This document shows positions 1 through 5,812 of a stretch of DNA of 6,440 nt, piece after piece; position 1 is the first letter of the stretch; every line of letters starts with the position of its first letter. Source of the stretch: JAQYVL01 sp964578935 (GTDB lineage: Bacteria; Desulfobacterota; Desulfobacteria; Desulfobacterales; SURF-7); assembly GCA_964578935.1 (NCBI GenBank), contig CAZOEW010000193.1, positions 1-6,440 of the forward strand, in the 5' to 3' direction. The translations under genes were made by a program, and so were the position numbers. The notes under the pieces are model-generated. The model made no database searches. It was not told where the DNA came from and saw only the letters and a program-made list of their open reading frames with translations.

Positions 1-1
1 G

Positions 2-781
2 ATGAAAAACAGCAGAAGAAACTTCTTGAAGATAGCTGGAATTTCAGCGCTGGGAATCGGGGCAAGCCCTGCATTAAATTTGTTTGCCTCATCTGATGAA
101 CCGGGGAAGTCTGAAACATTTAAAAACAAAAATGCGTTGACCGCGGGGCAATGGGGCATGGTGATCGACACCCGGAAGATACAATCTGCAAAGGATGTGG
201 AACCGATTGTCGAAGCATGCCATAAAATTCACAATGTTCCGAAAATAGAGAATATCCGGCATGAGATCAAATGGATTTGGGCAGAAGAATACAAACATGC
301 CTTTCCCTCCAAGGAAAATAAATATCTTGATGAGAGGACAAAACATCTGCCCTTCCTTGTCCTTTGCAACCACTGCGAAAACCCGCCCTGTGTTCAGGCC
401 TGTCCAACCAAGGCAACCTTCAAACGGGATGACGGTATCGTGCTGATGGATTTTCATCGATGCATCGGCTGCCGGTTCTGTATGGCCGCCTGTCCCTATG
501 GATCCAGAAGCTTTAACTTCAGAGATCCGCGGGAATTCATCAAAGAAGTGGATCCCGGATTCCCAACCCGGATGAAGGGTGTTGTGGAAAAATGCAATTT
601 CTGTGCGGAAAGGCTTGCAAAAGGGTTGATGCCGGCCTGTGTTGAGGCCTCAAACGGTATCCTGACCTTCGGCGATCTGGAAGATCCGGAATCCGATGTC
701 AGGAAACTTCTGAAATCAAATTACACCATCCGACGTAAACAGAACCTGGGCACCGGCCCTGCAGTTTACTACATAGTGTGA
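2..781 (+). CDS. dsrO: DsrO, periplasmic iron-sulfur subunit of the DsrMKJOP complex
   Basis: This 259-residue ferredoxin-like protein is the periplasmic electron-transfer subunit of DsrMKJOP, the membrane complex tied to dissimilatory sulfite reduction. Residues 4-10 read SRRNFLK, a near-perfect twin-arginine (Tat) signal, followed by a short hydrophobic stretch to about residue 30, so export in folded form is expected. There are exactly twelve cysteines: C73; C122, C125, C130, C134; C154, C157, C160, C164; and C198, C201, C213. This suits three [4Fe-4S] clusters. Compared with four-cluster NrfC/HybA-type relatives, the first three ligands of motif I are missing and the last ligand of motif IV is Ser217. 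The ATG sits at the second base of the window, so its ribosome binding site is outside. The start is supported by the Tat motif. dsrP follows after 7 bases. The DsrO assignment rests on remembered family resemblance together with the DsrP neighbour. Confidence 0.93.
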   Translation: MKNSRRNFLKIAGISALGIGASPALNLFASSDEPGKSETFKNKNALTAGQWGMVIDTRKIQSAKDVEPIVEACHKIHNVPKIENIRHEIKWIWAEEYKHAFPSKENKYLDERTKHLPFLVLCNHCENPPCVQACPTKATFKRDDGIVLMDFHRCIGCRFCMAACPYGSRSFNFRDPREFIKEVDPGFPTRMKGVVEKCNFCAERLAKGLMPACVEASNGILTFGDLEDPESDVRKLLKSNYTIRRKQNLGTGPAVYYIV

Positions 782-788
782 GGTTATT

Positions 789-1946
789 ATGCTTGAACTG
801 GCTGTTAAAGGAAGCAAAAAATACTATCTGTGGGTACTGGCACTGCTTGGCATCATCGGCATTGGATTCGCCGTTTACTTAAAGCAGTACAGTTTTGGTC
901 TTGGAATTACAGGCATGAGCCGTGATGTTTCCTGGGGATTCTATATCGCCCAGTTTACCTTCCTTGTGGGTGTTGCAGCAGGAGGGGTTATGCTTGTTCT
1001 TCCGTATTATCTTCATGACTATAAGGCATTCGGAAAAATTACCATCCTGGGTGAATTCCTTGCCGTTTCATCGCTTGTCATGTGTCTGACCTTTATCATT
1101 GCAGACCTTGGTCAACCCACGAGGGCGTTCAATGTGATTCTACACCCGACTCCTTATTCCATGCTGTTTTGGGATATGGTCGTTTTAAACGGCTATCTGT
1201 TCCTGAATATCTTTGTCGGATGGATTGTGCTCGAATCTGAACGAAACAGTATCGCCCCTCCCAAATGGATAAAGCCCTTTATCTATCTTTCAATTCCATG
1301 GGCATTCGGCATTCACACCGTTACGGCATATCTTTACTGCGGTCTCCCGGGGAGAGGCTTCTGGCTGACGGCAATCCTCGCTCCCCGATTTCTGGCATCC
1401 GCATTTGCGGCAGGACCGGCCTTCCTGATCCTTTTATGCTACCTTATCAAAAAAACGACGAATTTTGACCCCGGCAAAAAGGCGATACAGACCGTTGCCA
1501 AAATTGTTACATACGGCCTGATCGCAAACGTATTTTTCTTTCTCTGCGAAATTTTTGTCGCACTCTATAGCGGCATTCCCGAGCACATTGATCATTTGAA
1601 ATACCTGTTTTTCGGCCTTCACGGGCACGGAGTACTGGTGCCCTGGATGTGGGCTTCCATGATCTTCATGATCATCGCCATTATCCTTCTGGTAAATCCA
1701 GCTACCCGGAACAATGAGACCATTCTGCCCATCGCATGCGCTCTGACTTTTATCGGGATATGGATTGACAAGGGGCTTGGCATGATCTCCGGCGGGTTTG
1801 TTCCCAATCCGCTTCATCAAGTCAATGAGTATACCCCGACAATACCGGAGCTGCTCATTACCCTCGGAATCTACGCGCTTGGCTTTCTGATACTGACCCT
1901 TCTGTTTAAAATTGCCGTTTCGGTAAAAGAGGAAATCAGGGCCTGA
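789..1946 (+). CDS. dsrP: DsrP, NrfD-family membrane subunit of the DsrMKJOP complex
   Basis: This 385-residue integral membrane protein is of the NrfD/PsrC type. It is the quinone-interacting partner of DsrO and anchors that periplasmic ferredoxin in the Dsr complex. About ten hydrophobic helices are visible, roughly at residues 12-31, 51-73, 84-105, 122-147, 163-184, 192-220, 236-260, 281-302, 311-327 and 352-376. The segments SRDVSWGFYIAQF (44-56) and IADLGQPTRAF (104-114) are typical of the family. The full length suggests an intact gene. A GAGG at 780-783 overlaps the dsrO stop codon and lies 5 bases before the ATG, so the two genes are probably translationally linked. A strong terminator lies 24 bases after the stop, marking dsrP as the last gene of the operon. 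The family assignment is firm. The exact redox direction cannot be read from the sequence. Confidence 0.93.
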   Translation: MLELAVKGSKKYYLWVLALLGIIGIGFAVYLKQYSFGLGITGMSRDVSWGFYIAQFTFLVGVAAGGVMLVLPYYLHDYKAFGKITILGEFLAVSSLVMCLTFIIADLGQPTRAFNVILHPTPYSMLFWDMVVLNGYLFLNIFVGWIVLESERNSIAPPKWIKPFIYLSIPWAFGIHTVTAYLYCGLPGRGFWLTAILAPRFLASAFAAGPAFLILLCYLIKKTTNFDPGKKAIQTVAKIVTYGLIANVFFFLCEIFVALYSGIPEHIDHLKYLFFGLHGHGVLVPWMWASMIFMIIAIILLVNPATRNNETILPIACALTFIGIWIDKGLGMISGGFVPNPLHQVNEYTPTIPELLITLGIYALGFLILTLLFKIAVSVKEEIRA

Positions 1947-1969
1947 TTCGAAACAAAAAAAGCATCATC

Positions 1970-2006
1970 AAAAAGGGGATCATCTGCCGGATGATCCCCT
2001 TTTTTT
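1970..2006 (+). terminator. Intrinsic terminator of the dsr operon
   Basis: A perfect GC-containing stem pairs GGGGATCATC (1975-1984) with GATGATCCCC (1990-1999) around the 5-base loop TGCCG. It is extended by five A-T pairs (1970-1974 with 2000-2004) and runs into seven consecutive T (2000-2006). It sits 24 bases after the dsrP stop codon and is a textbook rho-independent terminator for plus-strand transcription. The matching A-run on the left means it could also work on the other strand. Confidence 0.93.
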
Positions 2007-2186
2007 CTCTTTTTATGAAGATTTTCAAAAAAATCTTCTGTTTCATTCCTGTTTTCGGGAAAAACCGTCCCGCGGAAACGGAAAAATGAACGACAAACAA
2101 ACCTGGAAGCAAGAAGCATTGTTTTTCGATTCCAATTCACGCGGTATTATAAGTATTACAATAAGCTCCTTGTCTTTGTTTCCTGC
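2007..2186. other. Non-coding spacer with a second AT-rich hairpin
   Basis: The gap between dsrP and the CorC-like gene spans 1947-2324. Apart from the terminator at its left end and the promoter at 2187-2217, I find no supported gene. A 9-bp AT-rich hairpin pairs GAAGATTTT (2017-2025) with AAAATCTTC (2030-2038). It lacks a T-run, so it is at best an accessory to the terminator before it. Two short plus-strand frames (2015-2089 and 2086-2190) lack convincing ribosome binding sites. Confidence 0.5.
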
Positions 2187-2217
2187 TTGACACAGGGGCA
2201 AGTTTGGTTCATATAGT
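2187..2217 (+). promoter_or_regulatory. Sigma70-type promoter for the CorC-like operon
   Basis: A consensus TTGACA lies at 2187-2192. Downstream, the string CATATAGT offers either CATATA (2210-2215, 17-base spacer) or TATAGT (2212-2217, 19-base spacer) as the -10 box. Transcription would start near 2222-2225 and leave an untranslated leader of about 100 bases before the ATG at 2325. The position, just upstream of a gene and downstream of a terminator, supports the call. Confidence 0.7.
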
Positions 2218-2324
2218 ACTTGTTGAATCAAAGCCCTGTCACATACACATTGGAAAGGTTTCTAATCGGCATGCAGGATTTCAGGAACAGGAAAAATTCT
2301 GTCGCCAAACTTTTATAAACGTTT

Positions 2325-3515
2325 ATGGATATACCTGATCAGTCCCTTTTCCTTCTTCTAATTTTTCTATGTTTGTCCGCCTTTTTTTCAAGTGTTGAAA
2401 CTGCGTTTATTTCTCTTTCGGACATCAGAATTCAACATCTTGTGGAGCAGAACAGAAAGGGCATCCGTCTGGTCAAAGCCCTCAAAGACAACAACCAGCG
2501 TCTGATTATCACCGTTTTAATCGGCAACAATGCCATTGGTATTGCTGTCGGAATCATGACCATCCTGATTCTTGTATTTGGCGAAATCATACCCAAAAAC
2601 ATCGCAATGGCTAAAAATGAATGGTTGGCGATCGCTTCCGCCCCTGTAATAAAATTTTTGCAGATTGTTTTGTTCCCCATCATCAAACTTCTCGAATATT
2701 TTACGTTATTTATATCCCGCCCTTTTGGGGTCAGCTATCCCGAACCGATCATTACGGAAGAGGAAATCAAAAGTGTTGTCAGTCTTGGAGAAGAGATCGG
2801 TGAGGTAGAAGAAGACGAGCGAATCATGATTCATAACATTTTTCGTTTCAGCGATCTGAGGGCTGACGAAATCATGATTGATCGAACGCATATTTTCTCG
2901 ATTGATTCGGAAACCCCAATCACCGATGCTGCAGAAAAAATTGTGGAAAAAGGGTATTCACGCATCCCTGTATATGAGGAAAAGCCGGATCATATAATCG
3001 GCATACTGTATGCCAAGGATATTTTAAAGGCGGTACTGAGCGGTGACAGCCGGGAAAAAGTAAAAAGCCTTGTCCGGCCGGCAATGTTCATTCCGGAAAG
3101 CATTCTGCTGGATGACCTGTTAACGGAATTTCAAAAAGAAAAAGTCCACCTTGCCCTTGTGACGGATGAGCACGGAGGAATCAGCGGCCTGATTACCTTC
3201 GAAGACATTCTCGAAGAAATTGTCGGAGACATCTATGATGAAACCGATAATGAGGAAATCATGATCCGCAAGATTGATGACACGAAAAGCATCGTCAAAG
3301 GGGAAACGGAAATCGAAGAGGTGAATCGTGAACTCCACCTGAATCTCAGCGAAAAAGAGGATTATGAAACAATCTCCGGATTTATCCTTTCAGAACTGCG
3401 TTTTATTCCCGAAGCGGGAGAGGAGCTGAAAACACCGGAGGCAACCATCAGAGTTACCAAAGCCGATGAAAGACGAATTATCGAAGTGGAGATTGAAAAA
3501 ACAGCATTGGGTTGA
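2325..3515 (+). CDS. CorC/CNNM-type (DUF21 plus CBS-pair) membrane protein, shortened membrane domain
   Basis: This 396-residue protein belongs to the 'hemolysin C' / CorC / YfjD group, linked to magnesium or divalent-cation efflux. The N-terminal DUF21 domain starts with a helix at 7-29 carrying SAFFSSVETA (18-27). It continues with LIGNN (65-69) and then directly VGIMTILILVFGEIIPK (75-91) and a further hydrophobic stretch to about 131. A CBS pair covers about 185-305, with YSRIPVY (211-217) and GLITFEDILEEIVGDIYDE (288-306). A CorC_HlyC (transporter-associated) domain ends the protein. Two oddities stand out. About 21 residues usual between GNN and the next helix are absent, and the usual M-T/V-P-R motif before CBS1 reads MIDR (184-187). 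The ATG at 2325 is the first start after an in-frame TAA at 2316 and has no clear Shine-Dalgarno. The palindrome AAACGTTT (2317-2324) abuts it. Whether it still transports ions is doubtful. Confidence 0.85.
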   Translation: MDIPDQSLFLLLIFLCLSAFFSSVETAFISLSDIRIQHLVEQNRKGIRLVKALKDNNQRLIITVLIGNNAIGIAVGIMTILILVFGEIIPKNIAMAKNEWLAIASAPVIKFLQIVLFPIIKLLEYFTLFISRPFGVSYPEPIITEEEIKSVVSLGEEIGEVEEDERIMIHNIFRFSDLRADEIMIDRTHIFSIDSETPITDAAEKIVEKGYSRIPVYEEKPDHIIGILYAKDILKAVLSGDSREKVKSLVRPAMFIPESILLDDLLTEFQKEKVHLALVTDEHGGISGLITFEDILEEIVGDIYDETDNEEIMIRKIDDTKSIVKGETEIEEVNRELHLNLSEKEDYETISGFILSELRFIPEAGEELKTPEATIRVTKADERRIIEVEIEKTALG

Positions 3516-3553
3516 TAACACGAACTGACCATTTCCCACCCTGCAAAAAAAAT

Positions 3554-4018
3554 ATGACGGAAGAATCTTACAAATATAGCTATAATGTAAAATGTCGCAC
3601 ATGCCGCAGCCTGTTTCAGGTGCAGCTTTTTGAAAACCATGAAAAAAACCTGTTTCTGGTTGACAAAAAAGACTGGTATTGCGAAACATGTAAAAAAAAA
3701 TATTTCAGCCAACAGACAAAAAAATTAACGGAAGATCAGAAAACTTATGGTTTTCAAGAACTTGAAGGCTCCCCCAAATCAATCTCCTGGGCAGTAAAAA
3801 TCCGGGGTGAATTGATTGGCAAGGTGAATTACCTGAAGCAAAGCCTGACATTTAAAAACAATGATGAAAAAGCTCTATCTGAAAAAGCATTTGCGATTTT
3901 TCTTGCAGAATGGCAGAAAGAGAATGATGCGAAATGGTGGATAGACCATCGGAAAATTACTGTCCGGGATATTTCCAAAAGAATCCAGGAGCTGTCGGAA
4001 ACAATTCAGAGAGAATGA
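3554..4018 (+). CDS. Zinc-ribbon protein of unknown function
   Basis: I do not recognise this 154-residue protein. Its N-terminal part holds two CxxC knuckles, C14-C17 and C43-C46, 25 residues apart, which is a typical zinc-ribbon arrangement. The rest is hydrophilic and lysine-rich, with WAVKIRGELIGKVNY in the middle and a tryptophan pair followed by a probable C-terminal helix (DISKRIQELSETIQ). No signal peptide or membrane segment is seen, so it is probably cytoplasmic. I chose the ATG at 3554 because the peptide before it looks unlike a protein start. An alternative TTG at 3512 overlaps the stop codon of the CorC-like gene (TTGA) and would add 14 residues through translational coupling. 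Neither start has a strong ribosome binding site. It is probably co-transcribed with the upstream gene. Confidence 0.75.
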   Translation: MTEESYKYSYNVKCRTCRSLFQVQLFENHEKNLFLVDKKDWYCETCKKKYFSQQTKKLTEDQKTYGFQELEGSPKSISWAVKIRGELIGKVNYLKQSLTFKNNDEKALSEKAFAIFLAEWQKENDAKWWIDHRKITVRDISKRIQELSETIQRE

Positions 4019-4098
4019 ATCATTTTTTTCATGAATGTACTTTTCCTGATGTGTATGATACCGTTGCAGAAGAAATGATTACGCGTGAGTTTGATTAA
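4015..4098 (+). CDS. Possible 27-residue small ORF coupled by ATGA
   Basis: An ATG overlaps the stop codon of the zinc-ribbon gene (ATGA, 4015-4018) and opens a 27-codon frame ending in TAA at 4096-4098. The peptide starts MNHFFHECTF and ends EEMITREFD, so it is acidic towards its C-terminus, with no hydrophobic segment. A purine-rich GAGAGA lies just before the ATG and could help re-initiation. The overlap geometry is typical of coupled genes, but the frame is very short and could be chance. It otherwise fills the gap before the FKBP gene. Confidence 0.22.
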   Translation: MNHFFHECTFPDVYDTVAEEMITREFD

Positions 4099-4136
4099 CA
4101 ACTGAGATGTCTTTCCACAAATCAACCTTTGAAAAG

Positions 4137-4143
4137 AAAGGAA
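4137..4143 (+). promoter_or_regulatory. Ribosome binding site fixing the GTG start of the FKBP gene
   Basis: AAAGGAA lies 5 bases before the GTG at 4149. The earlier in-frame ATG at 4107 has no comparable site and would put 14 polar residues ahead of the signal peptide. This favours the GTG. Confidence 0.7.
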
Positions 4144-4148
4144 TTTCC

Positions 4149-4889
4149 GTGAAAACAAAATCTGTTACAAAAATATTAATTTGCTGCTCGATGCTTTTCA
4201 TCTGCAATTGTGAATCTTTTGCAAAGAATGAAAATACCAAAGCACCTGAAGAAAAAGCGGTGGCTCTTGAAGAAAACAAAGATAAAGTAAGCTATGTTAT
4301 CGGAAACAATATCGCAAGGTCCCTGAAAAATATCAAAGATGAAATCGATCTCGATATCGTGATCCATGGCCTGAAAGATCAGTTTAATGGAAAGCCATTG
4401 CAGTTGAATGAAGAAGACGCGTCATCCATCATGCGTGAATTTTCGATGAAAATCAAAGCCAAACAGGAAGAACAAACTAAATTGCTGGCATCTCAAAACC
4501 TTGAAAAAGGAAAGAATTTTCTGGAAACAAACAGCAAGGCAGATGGTGTTGTCACAACGGAAAGCGGTTTGCAATATCTGATTATAGAAAATGGCGATGG
4601 ACCCAAGCCGGTAAAAACCGATATGGTCAAGGTGCATTATAGAGGAACCACTGTTGAAGGTGAAGAATTTGACAGTTCCTACAAACGGGGAGAGCCGGCT
4701 GTATTTCCAGTTACAGGTGTTATTAAAGGGTGGACCGAAGCGCTGCTGCTCATGAATGTGGGAAGCAAATACAAGCTGTTTATTCCTTCCGAACTTGCCT
4801 ATGGAGAGCGAGGTGCCGGACCGACGATCGCTCCGAATGCCGTGCTTCTTTTCGAGGTTGAACTGTTAGACATTGAAAAAAAATCCTGA
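4149..4889 (+). CDS. Exported FKBP-type peptidyl-prolyl cis-trans isomerase (FkpA/Mip-like)
   Basis: With the GTG start this is a 246-residue protein. Residues 1-25 form a signal peptide: a lysine-rich start, a hydrophobic core ILICCSMLFICN, and a possible signal peptidase I site after SFA (23-25). C21 is not in a good lipobox, so a lipoprotein is less likely. Residues 44-125 match the helical FKBP N-terminal dimerisation domain (DKVSYVIGNNIARSL at 45-59). Residues about 138-243 are the FKBP catalytic domain, with expected pocket residues Y164 (VHYRG), F174-D175, V191-I192, W195 (IKGW), Y218 (LAYGERG) and F235. It should catalyse prolyl isomerisation and help folding in the periplasm. An ATG at 4107 would add 14 residues, but the ribosome binding site and signal peptide favour the GTG. 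No terminator separates it from the upstream genes, and a terminator follows. Confidence 0.92.
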   Translation: MKTKSVTKILICCSMLFICNCESFAKNENTKAPEEKAVALEENKDKVSYVIGNNIARSLKNIKDEIDLDIVIHGLKDQFNGKPLQLNEEDASSIMREFSMKIKAKQEEQTKLLASQNLEKGKNFLETNSKADGVVTTESGLQYLIIENGDGPKPVKTDMVKVHYRGTTVEGEEFDSSYKRGEPAVFPVTGVIKGWTEALLLMNVGSKYKLFIPSELAYGERGAGPTIAPNAVLLFEVELLDIEKKS

Positions 4890-4909
4890 AATTAATTCAG
4901 CCTTCTTTA

Positions 4910-4971
4910 AAACGCTTGCCGGGGTGATTTGACATTGATGCGATGATCGCCCTGACAAGCGTTTCTTTTTT
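4910..4971 (+). terminator. Intrinsic terminator after the FKBP gene
   Basis: The outer stem pairs AAACGCTTG (4910-4918) with CAAGCGTTT (4956-4964). An inner stem pairs GGGTGAT (4922-4928) with ATCGCCC (4946-4952), with one G-T pair. A T-rich tail follows (TTTCTTTTTT, 4962-4971). It begins 20 bases after the stop codon. If the minus-strand frame ending at 4996 is a gene, this hairpin would sit between convergent genes and might serve both. Confidence 0.85.
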
Positions 4972-4995
4972 CAATACCGGAAACAGAGACGATCG

Positions 4996-5166
4996 TTAGT
5001 CATACCATTCTTCCTTTCTGAAACCGATTGCAGGACTTTGAATATACTCCGTTTCTGTTTTTATGCCGGAACAGACCTTGCATTTTTTCTTTTCAATATT
5101 ATAATCATTGGTATATAGAGGTTGACCTTCTCCCTGACCAAACCTGCGAACACCTCGAAAGGTCAA
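4996..5166 (-). CDS. Possible small CxxC protein or 5'-truncated gene remnant
   Basis: On the minus strand a frame with no stop runs from 5262 down to a TAA at 4998-4996. The last 56 codons look coding. First codon positions are strongly purine-biased, and the peptide reads like a protein: RRFGQGEGQPLY (7-18), then DYNIEKKKCKVCSG (21-34) with a CxxC knuckle (C29, C32), ending SPAIGFRKEEWYD (44-56). There is no ATG or GTG in frame. The only common start is a TTG at 5166-5164, with no ribosome binding site. It could be a real small metal-binding protein with a weak start, the 3' remnant of a truncated gene, or chance. It overlaps the proposed hsp20 promoter and leader. I do not recognise the family. 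Confidence 0.33.
   Translation of the reverse strand: MTFRGVRRFGQGEGQPLYTNDYNIEKKKCKVCSGIKTETEYIQSPAIGFRKEEWYD
5078..5105 (+). promoter_or_regulatory. Sigma70-type promoter for the small heat-shock gene
   Basis: TTGCAT (5078-5083) and a consensus TATAAT (5100-5105) are separated by 16 bases. Transcription would start near 5112 and give a leader of about 110 bases before the hsp20 ATG. I see no CIRCE element (TTAGCACTC inverted repeat) and no sigma32-like CCCCAT box, so classical heat-shock promoter control is not evident. The site lies inside the minus-strand frame at 4996-5166. Confidence 0.6.
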
Positions 5167-5214
5167 CCGGTCGGATGATGAAATACAACTCCTGATGCCA
5201 GGAAAAGAAGGAGG
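5120..5214 (+). promoter_or_regulatory. Structured leader with perfect inverted repeat and maskable ribosome binding site
   Basis: Just after the predicted transcription start, GGTTGACCTT (5120-5129) is perfectly repeated in inverse as AAGGTCAACC (5159-5168), with a 29-base loop. Nearer the gene, CTCCT (5189-5193) can pair with AGGAG (5209-5213) inside the Shine-Dalgarno AAGGAGG (5208-5214). Alternatively TCCTG (5190-5194) pairs with CAGGA (5199-5203) and leaves the site free. The second and third pairings exclude each other. This could act as a thermosensing or attenuating leader, which is an inference from pairing alone. The 10-bp repeat could instead be a protein-binding operator. Confidence 0.35.
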
Positions 5215-5223
5215 GCAATAATT

Positions 5224-5526
5224 ATGGAAACAATAAAAAAGAAAATATCTGCGGATATTTGCTCATATATTGACGAAGATAACGGCTCATTACACCTTGA
5301 AATCAATGTTCCCGGTGTCTCAAAAAAAGATATCAAGCTTCGGATGCATGATGACAGCTTTAACCTCATCGCACCCAGAGAGAGCTTCGATTATGTGACC
5401 GCAGGAAGTTTCTGCTGCCCGGTAAGAGCGTCTGATACCATAGCAAATTATGAAAACGGACTTCTTAAAATCAGCGTTCCACTCAAAGATCCAATGGAAG
5501 ATGCGATTGATATTACGATTCACTAG
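5224..5526 (+). CDS. Small heat-shock protein, Hsp20/alpha-crystallin type, minimal form
   Basis: This 100-residue protein consists almost entirely of an alpha-crystallin domain. Strand-like segments run from SLHLEINVPGVSKKDIKLRM (22-41), and the family hallmark is at ANYENGLLKISVPL (74-87), matching the usual A-x-Y-x-N-G-x-L-x-I-x-x-P pattern. It should act as an ATP-independent holdase that binds unfolding proteins in the cytoplasm. It is shorter than typical Hsp20 proteins (about 140-150 residues): the N-terminal arm is only some 15-20 residues, and the C-terminal tail is nearly absent beyond ITI (97-99). The start is secure, with a perfect AAGGAGG at 5208-5214 nine bases before the ATG. 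It has its own promoter, and no terminator is seen after it. It may therefore be co-transcribed through the inverted-repeat element into the cysteine-rich gene. Confidence 0.85.
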   Translation: METIKKKISADICSYIDEDNGSLHLEINVPGVSKKDIKLRMHDDSFNLIAPRESFDYVTAGSFCCPVRASDTIANYENGLLKISVPLKDPMEDAIDITIH

Positions 5527-5599
5527 ATATGGGGATGCAGCATAGAGTAAACCATCAGCGCGTGAATGAGCTGTTTGTGGGACTGTCAATCAAGACGGT

Positions 5600-5772
5600 A
5601 TCGTAAAAAGTCAGCGTATTCGTTTCGTGAGCCTTCGGGTCGCGATTCTTCTGGAAACGGAATTGAAAAAACCCATCGCTAACTTCCCAGGCAATTTTCA
5701 ATTCTTGACGTTTCCATAAAAATCGTTTCCCCCTGAAAATCTCCATCTCGATCACCGCTGGCTTTTTACGAT
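5600..5772. repeat. 173-bp inverted-repeat element, MITE-like or large palindromic repeat
   Basis: The ends are ATCGTAAAAAGTCAGCG (5600-5616) and CGCTGGCTTTTTACGAT (5756-5772), inverted repeats of 17 bases with one mismatch. Weaker matching extends about 7 bases further out. Inside, further arms pair in the same order: CGATT (5643-5647) with AATCG (5721-5725), TGGAAAC (5652-5658) with GTTTCCA (5710-5716), and AATTGAAAA (5661-5669) with TTTTCAATT (5695-5703). The whole unit can fold into one long imperfect hairpin. No transposase is encoded and no clear target duplication is seen. Repeats with a GTAAAAAGTC-type end are, as I recall, common between genes in Desulfobacterales genomes, but copy number cannot be judged here. 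Confidence 0.75.
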
Positions 5773-5812
5773 TGCATCAATACAAGGTATGACAAGAAAG
5801 GAGAATCGTAAA

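Noticed and set aside
2015..2089. 24-codon plus-strand frame MKIFKKIFCF...
   Set aside because: The ATG directly follows the T-run of the dsr terminator with no ribosome binding site. The sequence is better explained by the AT-rich hairpin at 2017-2038.
2086..2190. 34-codon plus-strand frame starting MNDKQTWKQEALFF
   Set aside because: It has a protein-like first half but only a weak GGA before the ATG, and it lies just after a terminator with no promoter. Its 3' end overlaps the -35 box of the next promoter.
1434..2231. Several minus-strand ORFs opposite the end of dsrP and its downstream spacer
   Set aside because: They overlap a well-supported gene and a strong terminator, have atypical composition, and show no family resemblance.
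5163..5369. 68-residue minus-strand ORF with a hydrophobic stretch opposite hsp20
   Set aside because: It is a shadow of the hsp20 gene. The apparent membrane segment arises from the reverse complement of lysine- and glutamate-rich codons and the purine-rich ribosome binding site.
5555..5755. 66-residue minus-strand ORF across the inverted-repeat element
   Set aside because: It lies almost wholly inside the palindromic element, has no ribosome binding site, and is explained as a by-product of the repeat sequence.
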